The notes: generated by a model not told the origin, from the sequence alone. Positions 36,680 to 44,910 are shown, numbered from the stretch's first letter. The stretch: 64,000 bases of DNA from Phycisphaerales bacterium (GCA_003141315.1 PLLP01000002.1:210336-274335); one strand, 5' to 3'. A program made the numbers and translations.

Positions 36680-37885
36680 ATGAAAATTGAAGTGGCGGAA
36701 CAGATAAAGATACTGCGGCGAGGGGCGGCGGAGATATTCACAGAAGCCGAGCTTGCAGAGCGGATTGCACAGAAGCAAAAGGCCGGTGAGGGGCTGCGTG
36801 TGAAATTGGGCCTTGACCCGACGAGCCCGGATATACACCTCGGGCATACGGTGGTGCTGCGGAAGATGAGGCAGTTTCAGGACCTTGGGCATAAGGCGGT
36901 TTTAATAATTGGCGACTACACAGCCCGCATAGGCGACCCGACGGGACAGAATACGACCAGGCCAATGCTCTCGCCGGAACAGATTGATAAAAACGCACAG
37001 ACCTATTTTGAGCAGGCAGGCAAGATACTCGATACTTCAGCGGAAAAACTTGAGGTTCATCATAATGGCGAGTGGCTTGAAAAGTTGACCTTGATGGAAT
37101 TGATTCAGATTGCGGCCAAGAAAACTATTGCGCAAATGCTTCAGCGGGACAGCTTCAAACAAAGGCTGGAAAATAATATAGATGTTTATGCCCACGAATT
37201 TATTTATCCGCTTATGCAGGGCTATGATTCTGTAGCGGTGAAAAGCGACGTGGAGCTTGGCGGGACCGACCAGACGTTCAATAATCTTGTGGGCAGAGAT
37301 GTTCAGAGGCTTTTCGGTCAGCCGCCGCAGATTGTGCTTACGACGCCGATACTGACGGGCCTTGACGGCAAAGAAAAGATGAGCAAATCGAAGGGCAACT
37401 ATATCGGCGTGACGGATGAGCCTAACGATATGTTCGGCAAGGTTATGAGCATCAGCGACGATTTGATGGCGAATTATTTTACGCTGCTAACGGATGTGGC
37501 AGTTGAGAAAATTGCGGAGCTGACGAATTCAGCAAAGACGCATCCGAAAGAGGCGAAGGTTCTTTTGGGTAAAACGATAGTTCGCCAGTTTTATGATGAG
37601 GCGGCGGCGGAAGCAGCGGCGGGACATTTTGAGAAGGTATTCGCGCAGAAACAGTTGCCGGACGAAATACAGGAATGCGTTGTTTCGCCGGAAAAGATTT
37701 CTGTGAAGGAATTATTGGTTGCCTGCAAACTTGTGGAGACTGGCGGCGAGGCGAAACGCCTGTGCAGTCAGGGCGGCGTGACAATTGATGGACGCAAGGC
37801 AACCGACCCGAATGAACAAATTGTGCCGAAAGGCGGTATTGTTATCCATGTCGGTAAACGAAAGTTTGCGAGAATAAAGATATAG
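36680..37885 (+). CDS. tyrS: Tyrosyl-tRNA synthetase
   Basis: 401 residues. Class I motifs HLGHTVVLRK (HIGH equivalent) and KMSKSKGNYI. DPTSPDIHLGH and the DYTARIGDPTGQN segment are typical of the TyrRZ-like subgroup. An S4 RNA-binding domain ends the protein (SVKELLVACKLVETGGEAKRLCSQGGVTIDG). It charges tRNA-Tyr. Its leader is largely dispersed repeat DNA. Confidence 0.96.
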   Translation: MKIEVAEQIKILRRGAAEIFTEAELAERIAQKQKAGEGLRVKLGLDPTSPDIHLGHTVVLRKMRQFQDLGHKAVLIIGDYTARIGDPTGQNTTRPMLSPEQIDKNAQTYFEQAGKILDTSAEKLEVHHNGEWLEKLTLMELIQIAAKKTIAQMLQRDSFKQRLENNIDVYAHEFIYPLMQGYDSVAVKSDVELGGTDQTFNNLVGRDVQRLFGQPPQIVLTTPILTGLDGKEKMSKSKGNYIGVTDEPNDMFGKVMSISDDLMANYFTLLTDVAVEKIAELTNSAKTHPKEAKVLLGKTIVRQFYDEAAAEAAAGHFEKVFAQKQLPDEIQECVVSPEKISVKELLVACKLVETGGEAKRLCSQGGVTIDGRKATDPNEQIVPKGGIVIHVGKRKFARIKI

Positions 37886-38005
37886 AAGTCAGAAGACAGA
37901 AGACAGAATAGAGGCATCCGCCTTCGTTCCGCCCAGGCGGATTCGCCTGCGGCGAACTACGGCGGGGCAGGCAAAGGCACATAGGAAAAAAATATCAAAA
38001 ATCAA

Positions 38006-38803
38006 ATGACGAGAAGTACAAAGTGTACATTACTGGTTGTAATTTCATTGTTGACTTTCTTTTTGGCCAATCTCTTTAACGTATTAGGTGCCAAGTTGTG
38101 GATTGGTTTTTCGCCATGGTGTCTTTTATTTGTTTTTGTTGCTGCTGTCGTTGCTCTCATTGCAGTATTATATATATATTATAGCGGCGAAATACGTAAT
38201 ATTCGAGGAAAGATTCTGATTCTGGTTCAGATCCTGATAGGCTTTTACGTAGGCTGGAATTCCTTAGATGGGTGCATTCAAAATGTCCATGGTTATGTTG
38301 GGTCAACAAGTACTAGCCAAACGAGCATGCAGATAATCGGAAATGCAATGCTTTCATACGAAATTAAAACGGGGCATTTACCGAGCAGCAATGATTGGTG
38401 TGATGTCATTCTTTCACGTGAAGAGAAAGTTTATCGTGAAACTTTTGCGCCGGCTGCAAAACAAGATGCTCCGTGTAGCTTTGCATTCAATTATAATCTC
38501 GGCGGATTACCAATTGATGGTTTAGACCCTAATACGGTTCTGATTTTTGAGGCGGATGGTCCATGGAATTTTGCGGCTGGGCCGGAAAAATTCCCGGGAA
38601 CTCGGTACAGAGACCGATATTTTCCAAATAAAGAAAAGTGTGTTTTTATATTTTTTGTTGATGGAACGTTAGTGAAATACCGTTTATATGACGGGGCCAT
38701 TGCCAAATACGATAAGAACCTGGACAGTTTAAGAGGTTTCGTGTTCACAAAAAATTTTGTTCCTCAAGGAAAGACGCCATACAGTCCTCTTAGATGGAAA
38801 TAG
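38006..38803 (+). CDS. Membrane protein with pilin/DUF1559-like outer part
   Basis: 265 residues with three N-terminal TM segments (LLVVISLLTFFLANLFNVL, WCLLFVFVAAVVALIAVLYIYY, ILILVQILIGFYVGW) and an exported C-terminal half. The segment MQIIGNAMLSYEIKTGHLP...WCDVIL, with later VLIFEADGPWNFAAGPEKFPG and FIFFVDGTLVKY, resembles the H-x-G-region of planctomycete pseudopilin-like proteins, but the type IV cleavage site is missing. Function unknown. A short repeat block separates it from tyrS. Confidence 0.55.
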   Translation: MTRSTKCTLLVVISLLTFFLANLFNVLGAKLWIGFSPWCLLFVFVAAVVALIAVLYIYYSGEIRNIRGKILILVQILIGFYVGWNSLDGCIQNVHGYVGSTSTSQTSMQIIGNAMLSYEIKTGHLPSSNDWCDVILSREEKVYRETFAPAAKQDAPCSFAFNYNLGGLPIDGLDPNTVLIFEADGPWNFAAGPEKFPGTRYRDRYFPNKEKCVFIFFVDGTLVKYRLYDGAIAKYDKNLDSLRGFVFTKNFVPQGKTPYSPLRWK

Positions 38804-38833
38804 TTTAGTGTTAGTCCGCTCAGCTGCAAAGCA

Positions 38834-39055
38834 CTAAGATTCAATGTTCTCGTATTGAAACACATCTTCTATCGGAACCTTGAAGGCGTTTGCGATTTGA
38901 AAGGCAAGGGTCAGGGATGGTGAATATTTTCCAGCCTCAATGGCTAATATTGTCTGGCGGGTGACGCCTGTCTTGTCGGCTAATTCCTGCTGTGTCATTT
39001 CTCCGTTTTCAAAACGCAGTTTGCGAATCTGGTTTTTAAGTTCTTTATCGGCCAT
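38834..39055 (-). CDS. XRE-family transcriptional regulator
   Basis: 73 residues, a single HTH_3 domain (IRKLRFENGEMTQQELADKTGVTRQTILAIEAGKYSPSLTLAFQIANAF) ending VPIEDVFQYE. I chose ATG 39055, which has GGAGGGACAAGG before it. It overlaps the upstream membrane gene by 11 bases. Regulators of this short type usually repress their own operon, and palindromes lie in the promoter at 39535-39569. Confidence 0.85.
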   Translation of the reverse strand: MADKELKNQIRKLRFENGEMTQQELADKTGVTRQTILAIEAGKYSPSLTLAFQIANAFKVPIEDVFQYENIES

Positions 39056-39482
39056 CCTTGTCCCTCCAGCCGTACTGAGCAAGAATCATTACCGAGTACA
39101 CAATGAACGCTGTCAGGCCTGCTCCCCCATAAATCGTCGGGAGCCATATTATCGAGATGGTTGCTTGAGACCCCCGTATGAAGAATGGCAGCATACATGC
39201 AACGCCGGTTACCAGATAAGCCACTGTAAAGCTCGCAAGTGCAGCACGACTGTTGATTAGCTTGTCGCGTTCGTCACATATGATTTTGCCTTTGTCTTGG
39301 CGGAAAATAAGAGGCCCGAAACCAGCAACACCGGCGATACATATAAACCCCAGGCCCCCAAGCGCACGATGTATCGGCATTCCAATGATAAGATAACACA
39401 CCGCGACCGCCGCACCGCTGGCAATCACCCCTGCCAGAATCGAAATCAGTGTCCACCACGCTATTTTCTGCATTCTATTCAT
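39045..39482 (-). CDS. Four-TM membrane protein paired with the XRE regulator
   Basis: 145 residues with four TM helices (WWTLISILAGVIASGAAVAVCYLI, ALGGLGFICIAGVAGFGPLIF, AALASFTVAYLVTGVACMLPFF, WLPTIYGGAGLTAFIVYSVMIL) and a short cytoplasmic DKGKIICDERDKLIN segment, as in DUF2178-like proteins. AAGGGGA precedes the ATG. The overlapping regulator gene suggests a self-regulated two-gene unit of unknown function. Confidence 0.7.
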   Translation of the reverse strand: MNRMQKIAWWTLISILAGVIASGAAVAVCYLIIGMPIHRALGGLGFICIAGVAGFGPLIFRQDKGKIICDERDKLINSRAALASFTVAYLVTGVACMLPFFIRGSQATISIIWLPTIYGGAGLTAFIVYSVMILAQYGWRDKDGR

Positions 39483-39534
39483 GTTACATTTCCCCTTTCT
39501 TATACAATTTCGCCTTAGCTCTGTATATTATATC

Positions 39535-39569
39535 ATACATAATGTATATAATACTATACACTATGTCAA
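39535..39569 (-). promoter_or_regulatory. Promoter and palindromic operator of the XRE unit
   Basis: On the minus strand TTGACA is the complement of 39564-39569. The perfect palindrome ATACAT-A-ATGTAT at 39535-39547 lies in the spacer/-10 zone, within very AT-rich sequence. This fits repression by the XRE protein. The remainder of 39483-39846 contains a CGCCTTCGGCG repeat and no gene. Confidence 0.45.
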
Positions 39570-39846
39570 GTAAAATTTACATATTTTTTGAGAAATTTTT
39601 TTTCCAAAGCTGAAAAATTGACATAATGGCTTTATTTACAGGAACATACAGAGGAAACTTTCAACTTTAAGTTTTACACTTTTTTTCGTGAAATCAGCGG
39701 CTATAATATGAAGACGTATGTTAATTCAGATGGGCAAACGGAAATTCGCGAGAATAAAGATATAGAGGACAGAGGACGGAAGATTCGCCTTCGGCGAATC
39801 TTCGGCACAAAAGAGAAAAAGATTAGACACAAAGGGATAAAAGTAT

Positions 39847-40428
39847 ATGAAGCTGCCGGGAATAAAAGAAGCGAAAAAGTATGTGGGCTTGTATGTTGTC
39901 GATTTCGGCGAGCATACGGGTGTGGGATTTACTGCCGAGGAAGTGGCGGAAATCCTCGATAGCGAAAAATACAAAGACTGCAAGGTCTATAAAATTCACA
40001 ATGCTTACCCGGACGGGAGAATGGAATTGAAGGGTGTCCGCAATGATACCTTTCAGCTCGAGGCGGGGATGTTTTTCTATGAAGACAACCACTTAAAGGC
40101 GAAGGCTGATTTCAAGTCGCTGGTAAATATTGCAGTAAGGTCGGTGCCGCCTTGCAGGGCAAAGGTTCAGCTCGCAAGGTACAGCGATGATAAATTTGCT
40201 ACGGCTCTTATATATCCAGCGGAGTACGATGACGAGATAAGCCGTTGGCTGATAGAGAATGAATATAAAACCAAAGGGGCAACTGAAGGCGGGGTTGGCG
40301 CGGTGGAAAGATATTACGCGGCGAAGCCGGAAATCCTGGAGCGTCATCAATTAACAGGGCAGTCGGCGATTGAAAGCCGCAGCGGAGAGGAACTGCTGGC
40401 GAATCTGAAGGTCGCGGTGCAGAGATAG
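39847..40428 (+). CDS. Hypothetical protein at the edge of the virus-like cluster
   Basis: 193 residues, soluble, no signal peptide. The conserved-looking core KKYVGLYVVDFGEHTGVGFTAEEVAEIL is followed by KVYKIHNAYPDGRMELKGV and a charged C-terminal half (YDDEISRWLIENEYKTKGATEGG). No family recognised. AAAGGGA precedes the ATG. Strand and repeat-rich surroundings match the virus-like genes downstream, so it may belong to that set, but nothing in the sequence shows this directly. Confidence 0.55.
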   Translation: MKLPGIKEAKKYVGLYVVDFGEHTGVGFTAEEVAEILDSEKYKDCKVYKIHNAYPDGRMELKGVRNDTFQLEAGMFFYEDNHLKAKADFKSLVNIAVRSVPPCRAKVQLARYSDDKFATALIYPAEYDDEISRWLIENEYKTKGATEGGVGAVERYYAAKPEILERHQLTGQSAIESRSGEELLANLKVAVQR

Positions 40429-40476
40429 GAATAGAGGGTAGCGTAGAGCGTAGAGAACGAAAGAGGACAGAATATA

Positions 40477-40564
40477 GTCCGCTCCGCCTGCGGCGGACCT
40501 TCGGCAAGGCGGATCTGCGAAATTTGGAATTAAGTCCGCCACATGAATGGCGGATCTACGAAAT
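40477..40564. repeat. Two GGCGGATCTGCGAAA-type palindromic repeats
   Basis: A long form GTCCGCTCCGCCTGCGGCGG ... GGATCTGCGAAAT (40486-40523) and a short form GTCCGCCACATGAATGGCGG plus ATCTACGAAAT (40534-40564). They lie just upstream of the small gene at 40596. Confidence 0.65.
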
Positions 40565-40595
40565 TAAGAAGTAGAAAAAGTGCGAAGGGGAGCAG

Positions 40596-40784
40596 GTGGT
40601 CTTGACGGATAAAAAAAATCTTTTGGGTTCGATTGCGGGGAGGATTCTTTTGCTTTTCGGCAGGAAGCAGAAGGCTGCCGATAAGGATGCACTTCAATCC
40701 GAATTCAGGACAAGCACGCAGAAGATGGGGGTAAGCTTCACTGAAAAAATAAGAAATGTCTTCAGGCACAGATGGGTGAAGTAA
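40596..40784 (+). CDS. Small basic hypothetical protein
   Basis: 62 residues, basic (FGRKQKAADKDALQ, IRNVFRHRWVK) with a hydrophobic stretch GSIAGRILLLF. GTG 40596 or TTG 40602 with GGGGAGCAGG upstream. No family recognised. It follows a GGCGGATCTACGAAA repeat as the virus-like genes do and ends inside another repeat. Real coding is probable but not certain. Confidence 0.45.
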   Translation: MVLTDKKNLLGSIAGRILLLFGRKQKAADKDALQSEFRTSTQKMGVSFTEKIRNVFRHRWVK

Positions 40785-40870
40785 GTCACAAGTCATAAGT
40801 CACAAGACACAGAAGAACGATGGGAAAAGTGAGAAGCAAGTCACAAGTCAGAGGTCAAAAGTCATAAGTA
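40785..40870. repeat. AAGTCACAAGTCATAAGTC low-complexity run
   Basis: Same family as 36424-36535. It follows the stop of the preceding small gene immediately. Confidence 0.6.
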
Positions 40871-40962
40871 GCGTGATTTTAATCAAGAAAAGCGGGTTTT
40901 TGGCCAAAAGTTTGATATATTTCAAACATTTTTAATTTTTTAACATTTCATCTAATTTTTAT

Positions 40963-41033
40963 TTGACAAAGGCGGAATTGGAAATAATATAGGGGTAGTG
41001 TTAGATAACTATATAACATATTGTTAAATTAAC
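40963..41033 (+). promoter_or_regulatory. Promoter and palindromic operator before the HTH gene
   Basis: TTGACA at 40963-40968 and TAATAT at 40985-40990, spaced 16. Downstream are AT-rich repeats of ATAAC type and the perfect palindrome GTTAA-A-TTAAC at 41023-41033. This is the best promoter in front of the ABC ATPase/acetyltransferase/ParB group and may be controlled by the HTH protein at 41097. Confidence 0.5.
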
Positions 41034-41096
41034 TTAAAAAGCAATAACCAATGACCAAGGGACAATGACCAAGGGTGATTTCATAAATGGAATGTT

Positions 41097-41600
41097 ATGA
41101 GAAAGATTGCGATTGACATATCCGGCGAACAAAGCCAAAGGGGATTGAGCGGAGACAGCGTTGATTTGGTGCGGCAGAGGCTCGGGCTACTCAGCGGAAA
41201 AGACAAGATATTGATGTCAATGTACTACGTTGATGGGTGCAGCATAAGGCGGATAGCAGGTCTGCTGGAGATGAATGAGTGCAGCCTGTCTCGCCGGATA
41301 CGCAAGATAAGCGGGCGGCTGTTATCCGACCGGTATATGAAGTGCTTGCGGAACCGGCGGTTTTTCGCAAATTCGGAACTGCGGACAGCGCAGGATTATT
41401 ATGTTAACGGGCAGACTATCGGCCAGATAGCGGCGAAGATGGGGGGCAGCTATTATGAGGTTCGCCGGGTGATTGAGAGGATTGAGGCGATACTGGAACT
41501 GGTGGAAAAGACGGGAGGAAAATCCGAAGCACGAAATCCGAAATTCGAAACAATATCGAATAACAAAAATTCAAATGAACAAGACATTTCGGATTTTTGA
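41097..41600 (+). CDS. HTH protein with sigma-factor-like helix-turn-helix
   Basis: 167 residues. Two HTH-like segments: a sigma-region-4-like LLSGKDKILMSMYYVDGCSIRRIAGLLEMNECSLSRRIRKI (about 33-72), and a second AQDYYVNGQTIGQIAAKMGGSYYEVRRVIERI (about 100-135). No region 2 is visible, so it is not a complete sigma factor. It resembles small phage-type regulators. The last 25 residues (EARNPKFETISNNKNSNEQ...) are encoded by a dispersed CCGAAATTCGAAACAA repeat, so the native end was probably earlier. Confidence 0.7.
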   Translation: MRKIAIDISGEQSQRGLSGDSVDLVRQRLGLLSGKDKILMSMYYVDGCSIRRIAGLLEMNECSLSRRIRKISGRLLSDRYMKCLRNRRFFANSELRTAQDYYVNGQTIGQIAAKMGGSYYEVRRVIERIEAILELVEKTGGKSEARNPKFETISNNKNSNEQDISDF

Positions 41601-41631
41601 ACATTTTAATTTCAGATTTTCAGTTAAGACT

Positions 41632-42342
41632 ATGGCAAGATATAAGGTAAATAAAAGTTTCAGCAGGGATGGCCGGTTCAGCGAAAAGGCAAAGGCGGTG
41701 CAGCGGATGTTCGGATTGACGGAGGAGAAGATTCGGAGTCAAACGGTTTTGCACAATTGTGAACTGGAAATAAAAAGCGGAGATATTGTATATATAACGG
41801 GGCCTTCGGGTGCGGGTAAGAGCGTGTTTCTCGGGGAGCTGGAAAATCAGATACCGGCGGAAGAGAGGATAAATTTATCACAGATTGAGCTATCGAAGGA
41901 ATTATCGGTGATTGATTGTATCGACGGGGATTTAATCTCGTCGCTGAAGGCGCTGAATACGGCGGGATTGAACGATGTTTATTGTGTGCTGAACCGGCCT
42001 GCGTATTTGAGCGACGGGCAGAAGTGGCGGTTCAGACTGGCGGTGGCGATAAGGGCGGGCAGGAAATTTGTAATAGCGGATGAGTTTTGCAGCGGGCTCG
42101 ACGGGATAACGGCAGCTTGTGTGGCGTATAACGTGCGAAGGTTTGCGAAGGAGAGCGGGATAACATTTTTACTGGCGGGTTGTAAGGATGATATTCTTTT
42201 GGATTTGCAGCCGGACGTGCTGGTGGTGAGGGAACTTTCTGGTGAGGGAGAAGTTGTCTATAAAGAATACAGTCCGCCCAGGCGGATTCGCCTTAGGCGG
42301 ACCTTCGGCATAAAGAAAAATGAAAAAAGGTGTGAAATGTAA
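41632..42342 (+). CDS. ABC-type ATPase, COG2401-like half
   Basis: 236 residues. Walker A YITGPSGAGKSVFL near 60, signature YLSDGQKWRFRLA, Walker B KFVIADEF and D-loop CSGLD. The position of the switch His reads AGCKDD, with Cys where His is usual. No membrane partner is present. COG2401 proteins are an ABC ATPase fused to an acetyltransferase; here the acetyltransferase is the next gene. I chose ATG 41632; sequence upstream of it is repeat-derived. The last ~22 residues (SPPRRIRLRRTFG...) are encoded by the GTCCGCCCAGGCGGATTCGCC repeat. Function unknown; DNA or chromatin-related work is conceivable given terminase and ParB neighbours. Confidence 0.75.
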   Translation: MARYKVNKSFSRDGRFSEKAKAVQRMFGLTEEKIRSQTVLHNCELEIKSGDIVYITGPSGAGKSVFLGELENQIPAEERINLSQIELSKELSVIDCIDGDLISSLKALNTAGLNDVYCVLNRPAYLSDGQKWRFRLAVAIRAGRKFVIADEFCSGLDGITAACVAYNVRRFAKESGITFLLAGCKDDILLDLQPDVLVVRELSGEGEVVYKEYSPPRRIRLRRTFGIKKNEKRCEM

Positions 42343-42398
42343 AAAGGGTGAGAAAAGTGTGAAGTGAGAAGTGGGAAGGGAGAAGGGCGGTTGCGGTG

Positions 42399-43121
42399 AT
42401 GGCTGAATGCAGTTTGGTAAAAAATCTTGAGATAGTGAAGGGGAATAACGAGGATTATAAAAAGCTCAGCGTTTATCACTATCGGGATTGCGGATGCGGG
42501 CCTTACGCAGCCGTTTTTACGATGAAGGCTGTCGGGAAATTGGCGGTGCGGATGGGGAATTATCCTGTTGGGGTGATTGTGTACACGATGCCGACGGCGG
42601 GGCTGGAATTGCGCAATACGGCTCTCGGCGGCATTTTAACCGGGCTGGACGGCAAAAGCAGGCTCAGCTTTATCAATAAAAATATCAGGACAATCAGCAG
42701 GGTGGTGATAGAGCCGCGATTCCGGTCGCTTGGTCTTGCGGCGAGATTAGTGAGAGAGACGATTGAGAAAATTGACGTGCCTATAATAGAGTCGCTTGCG
42801 GTGATGGGGCGTGTGAATAATTTTTTCGAGCGGGCTGGTATGACGGCGTACGAAGGGCCAAGTCCCTGCCGAAATATCCAGCTTGTTGAGGCGTTCGAAT
42901 ATGCGTTCGTTGACAAAAGTGAACTGACTGACGCAGAGGCGGTGCAGAAAAAGATAAACGATTTGCCAAAAGAGCTGTCGGGATTTCTTGATAGCCAGAT
43001 TAGCAGTTTCCTGCGGTGCTACGGCAAGCGCAGAGATATGCCGCCGGGAATTGAGCGGACGAGATTTGTTTTGAGTCGGCTGACGGACAGGCCAATCTAC
43101 TATATAAAAATCAAAAATTAA
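42399..43121 (+). CDS. GNAT acetyltransferase, COG2401-like half
   Basis: About 240 residues. The acetyl-CoA motif A is visible in ISRVVIEPRFRSLGLAARLVRETI (R-x-x-G-x-A form), preceded by a strand PVGVIVYTMPTAG and followed by ESLAVMGRVNNFFERAGM. The N terminus (YHYRDCGCGPYAAVFTM) matches acetyltransferases fused to ABC ATPases in COG2401. The substrate is unknown. GTG 42396 or ATG 42399 are both possible starts. It lies 56 bases after the ATPase gene, the gap being repeat DNA, and just before a ParB-like gene. Confidence 0.75.
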   Translation: MAECSLVKNLEIVKGNNEDYKKLSVYHYRDCGCGPYAAVFTMKAVGKLAVRMGNYPVGVIVYTMPTAGLELRNTALGGILTGLDGKSRLSFINKNIRTISRVVIEPRFRSLGLAARLVRETIEKIDVPIIESLAVMGRVNNFFERAGMTAYEGPSPCRNIQLVEAFEYAFVDKSELTDAEAVQKKINDLPKELSGFLDSQISSFLRCYGKRRDMPPGIERTRFVLSRLTDRPIYYIKIKN

Positions 43122-43156
43122 AAATGAAAAATTAGGGGATAGGGTTTAGGGAAGTG

Positions 43157-43215
43157 AGTCCGCCCCGCCCAGGCGGACCTTCGGCGGACCGCAGGCGGAG
43201 CGGATCTGCGAAAGG
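43157..43215. repeat. Long GGCGGATCTGCGAAAG repeat before the parB-like gene
   Basis: Nested inverted segments (GTCCGCCCCGCCCAGGCGG, TTCGGCGGACCGCAGGCGG) end in AGCGGATCTGCGAAAG, followed by GGGGAAGTGAGAAG. It ends 12 bases before the start codon. Nearly the same text precedes terL at 46158-46215. Confidence 0.65.
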
Positions 43216-43227
43216 GGGAAGTGAGAA

Positions 43228-43875
43228 GTGCAGAATATAATTCAAATGATACCGTTGGATAAATTGATTGCGCATCCGTTGAATGCCAATAAGATGAGCG
43301 AGCGGATATTTAAGAAGCTTTTGCGGAATATCAAGAGGACGGGGATGTATGAGCCGATTGTGGTGAGGCGTCATCCGAAGATTGATGGCGGTTTCGAGAT
43401 TATCAACGGTCATCATCGCGTTTGTGCGCTGAAGGAACTGGGATACAAGTCAGCGGATTGCGTTGTCTGGGAAGTTGATGATAAAGAGGCGGCATTGCTG
43501 CTGGCGACATTGAACCGGCTTTCGGGCAGCGATGTGCTGGATAAAAAGGTCGAGCTTTTATCGAGGCTGAAGAGTGAATTTGGTGCAGGTGAGCTTGCCG
43601 GTTTATTGCCGCAGACGAAGGTGCAGATAGAGGCATTAATAAATCTGCGAAGGCCGATACTGCCGGCAGAGCCGGATAAAACAGCGAGCGTGGGATTGGC
43701 GACGCCGCTTGTGTTTTATGTGACGGGTGAGCAGTTGAAGATAATTAGCGAGGCGTTGTCGGCGGCGATTGAGAAAGTGGAGGGCGACCCGCCACGGCGG
43801 GCCCGGAGGAAAGCGAATGCACTTACGCTGATGGCGGAGGAATGGATGGGGAGTAATATCAAAAATAAAAAATAA
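43228..43875 (+). CDS. ParB/Srx-domain protein
   Basis: 215 residues. The N-terminal ParB nuclease-like domain (about 1-95: IPLDKLIAHPLNANKMSE, MYEPIVVRRHPK, GGFEIINGHHRVCALKELG, VVWEVDDKEAALLLATLNRLSG) binds nucleotides in relatives. The C-terminal part lacks a clear HTH and carries basic residues (RRARRKAN). Phage ParB-domain proteins are often next to terminase genes. GTG start at 43228 directly after a repeat-provided GAAGTGAGAAG ribosome-binding stretch. It follows the ATPase/acetyltransferase pair. Confidence 0.8.
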   Translation: MQNIIQMIPLDKLIAHPLNANKMSERIFKKLLRNIKRTGMYEPIVVRRHPKIDGGFEIINGHHRVCALKELGYKSADCVVWEVDDKEAALLLATLNRLSGSDVLDKKVELLSRLKSEFGAGELAGLLPQTKVQIEALINLRRPILPAEPDKTASVGLATPLVFYVTGEQLKIISEALSAAIEKVEGDPPRRARRKANALTLMAEEWMGSNIKNKK

Positions 43876-43908
43876 AAATTCAAAAGAAGATAGCGGCTGA
43901 CTATGGGA

Positions 43909-43954
43909 ATAAAAAAGCCCCCGCTGCTATCTTTCGACAGCAGGAGCAGGGGCT
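43909..43954 (-). terminator. Intrinsic terminator of the Spy-like gene
   Basis: On the minus strand AGCCCCTGCTCCTGCTGTC pairs with GATAGCAGCGGGGGCT around a CGAAA loop and is followed by TTTTTTATT. It belongs to the GGGGCTGA/GCTAAA hairpin group by sequence on the plus strand. Confidence 0.85.
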
Positions 43955-44018
43955 GAATTTCATAAAAAGGCCTGGAAAAATGGATACCCTTTTATTTCAA
44001 GATTTAATTTTAGCGTTA

Positions 44019-44651
44019 TTAGTTTCCGCCGCCGGTGTTAGGTCTCACAGGAGGAGGGTTGCCGCCAGGTGCGCCTGGGCCACCCATGCCGCCGCCCATG
44101 CCACCACCCATTCTGCCGCCCTGACCACCGCCCATACCGCCTTGTCCGCCCATTCTGCCGGCCATAGGTCTGGTCATCATTTGCTGGAGTTCTTTATACT
44201 GGTCGGCTGTGAGGATTTGTTTAATCTGTTTATATTCCTGGGCCTGAAGGAGCGAAGCTTTTTCAGTGACTTGGCCGAGCTGTTTGCAAAGCTCTTTAAT
44301 TTTAGCTTCATCGGCTGCAACCACGGCGACTCTGAGAGCCTGTTGGGTTTCAGCGAGTTCCCGTTGTGCCTTTTGAGGGGCGTTCGGGTCAGCGGGCTTT
44401 ATAGCATCAATTCTGGTGACCTGATCATCGGTAAGTTTGAGCTGTTCTCGCATCATAATCACCATTCTTGCGGGGTTCATTGCGCCCATGCCCATACCAC
44501 CCATTCTTGCACCAGTCATACCGCCTGGGCCACCCGGACCAGCTGGGCGAGCTGCCGGCTGTCCGCCAGCAGGCTCATCTGCGGCGAAGGATACGCTTGC
44601 CAGCAGACAGGCGATAATCGAAATCAACAACAAAGCTTTTACAGTTTTCAT
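44019..44651 (-). CDS. Periplasmic Spy/LTXXQ-like protein
   Basis: 210 residues with a signal peptide (MKTVKALLLISIIACLLASVSFA). Gly/Met/Pro-rich ends (GGMGGGQGGRMGGGM) flank a helical core with two LTxxQ motifs (LKLTDDQV and ILTADQY), as in Spy/CpxP stress chaperones. A periplasmic chaperone or metal-related role is inferred. AAGGAG lies before the ATG. It is a cellular-type gene on the opposite strand, placed between the ParB-like and terminase genes. Confidence 0.75.
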   Translation of the reverse strand: MKTVKALLLISIIACLLASVSFAADEPAGGQPAARPAGPGGPGGMTGARMGGMGMGAMNPARMVIMMREQLKLTDDQVTRIDAIKPADPNAPQKAQRELAETQQALRVAVVAADEAKIKELCKQLGQVTEKASLLQAQEYKQIKQILTADQYKELQQMMTRPMAGRMGGQGGMGGGQGGRMGGGMGGGMGGPGAPGGNPPPVRPNTGGGN

Positions 44652-44813
44652 AATTTGCTCCTTAAAAAAACGGTTGTTTTGTTTGAAAAAAGCTTCTTTC
44701 CGTATATTTCGGTTTAAATTAGAGACGAAACTGCGACGAAAATTATTGCATTGATTCGGATAATTTTAGCAAATAGTGAAAAGGGTGCAAGGGGAAAAGG
44801 TATAAGGAAGTGA

Positions 44814-44910
44814 GTCCGCCACAAGAATGGCGGATCTGCGAAAGTGGGAAATGGGAAGTGAGAAGGGTGAGAAGGGTGTGAAAGGTGCAAAGGGGGCAGA
44901 AAGGATGGGA
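44814..44910. repeat. GTCCGCC...GGCGGATCTGCGAAAG repeat plus AAGGGTG run before the small terminase gene
   Basis: GTCCGCCACAAGAATGGCGG then ATCTGCGAAAG (44814-44844), followed by imperfect GAGAAGGGTG(A/T) units to about 44905. The repeat supplies the ribosome-binding stretch GAAAGGA. Confidence 0.65.

Noticed and set aside
40530..40796. Minus-strand frame of 88 codons opposite the small gene at 40596
   Set aside because: It begins and ends in repeat DNA and lacks a ribosome-binding site; the plus-strand frame has better signals.
40780..40875. Regularly repeated AAGTCACAAGTC units as a CRISPR array
   Set aside because: Units are 7-10 bases without unique spacers of constant length, and no cas gene is present.
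41097..41600. HTH protein as a complete ECF sigma factor
   Set aside because: Only region-4-like helices are visible; region 2 motifs for -10 recognition are absent.
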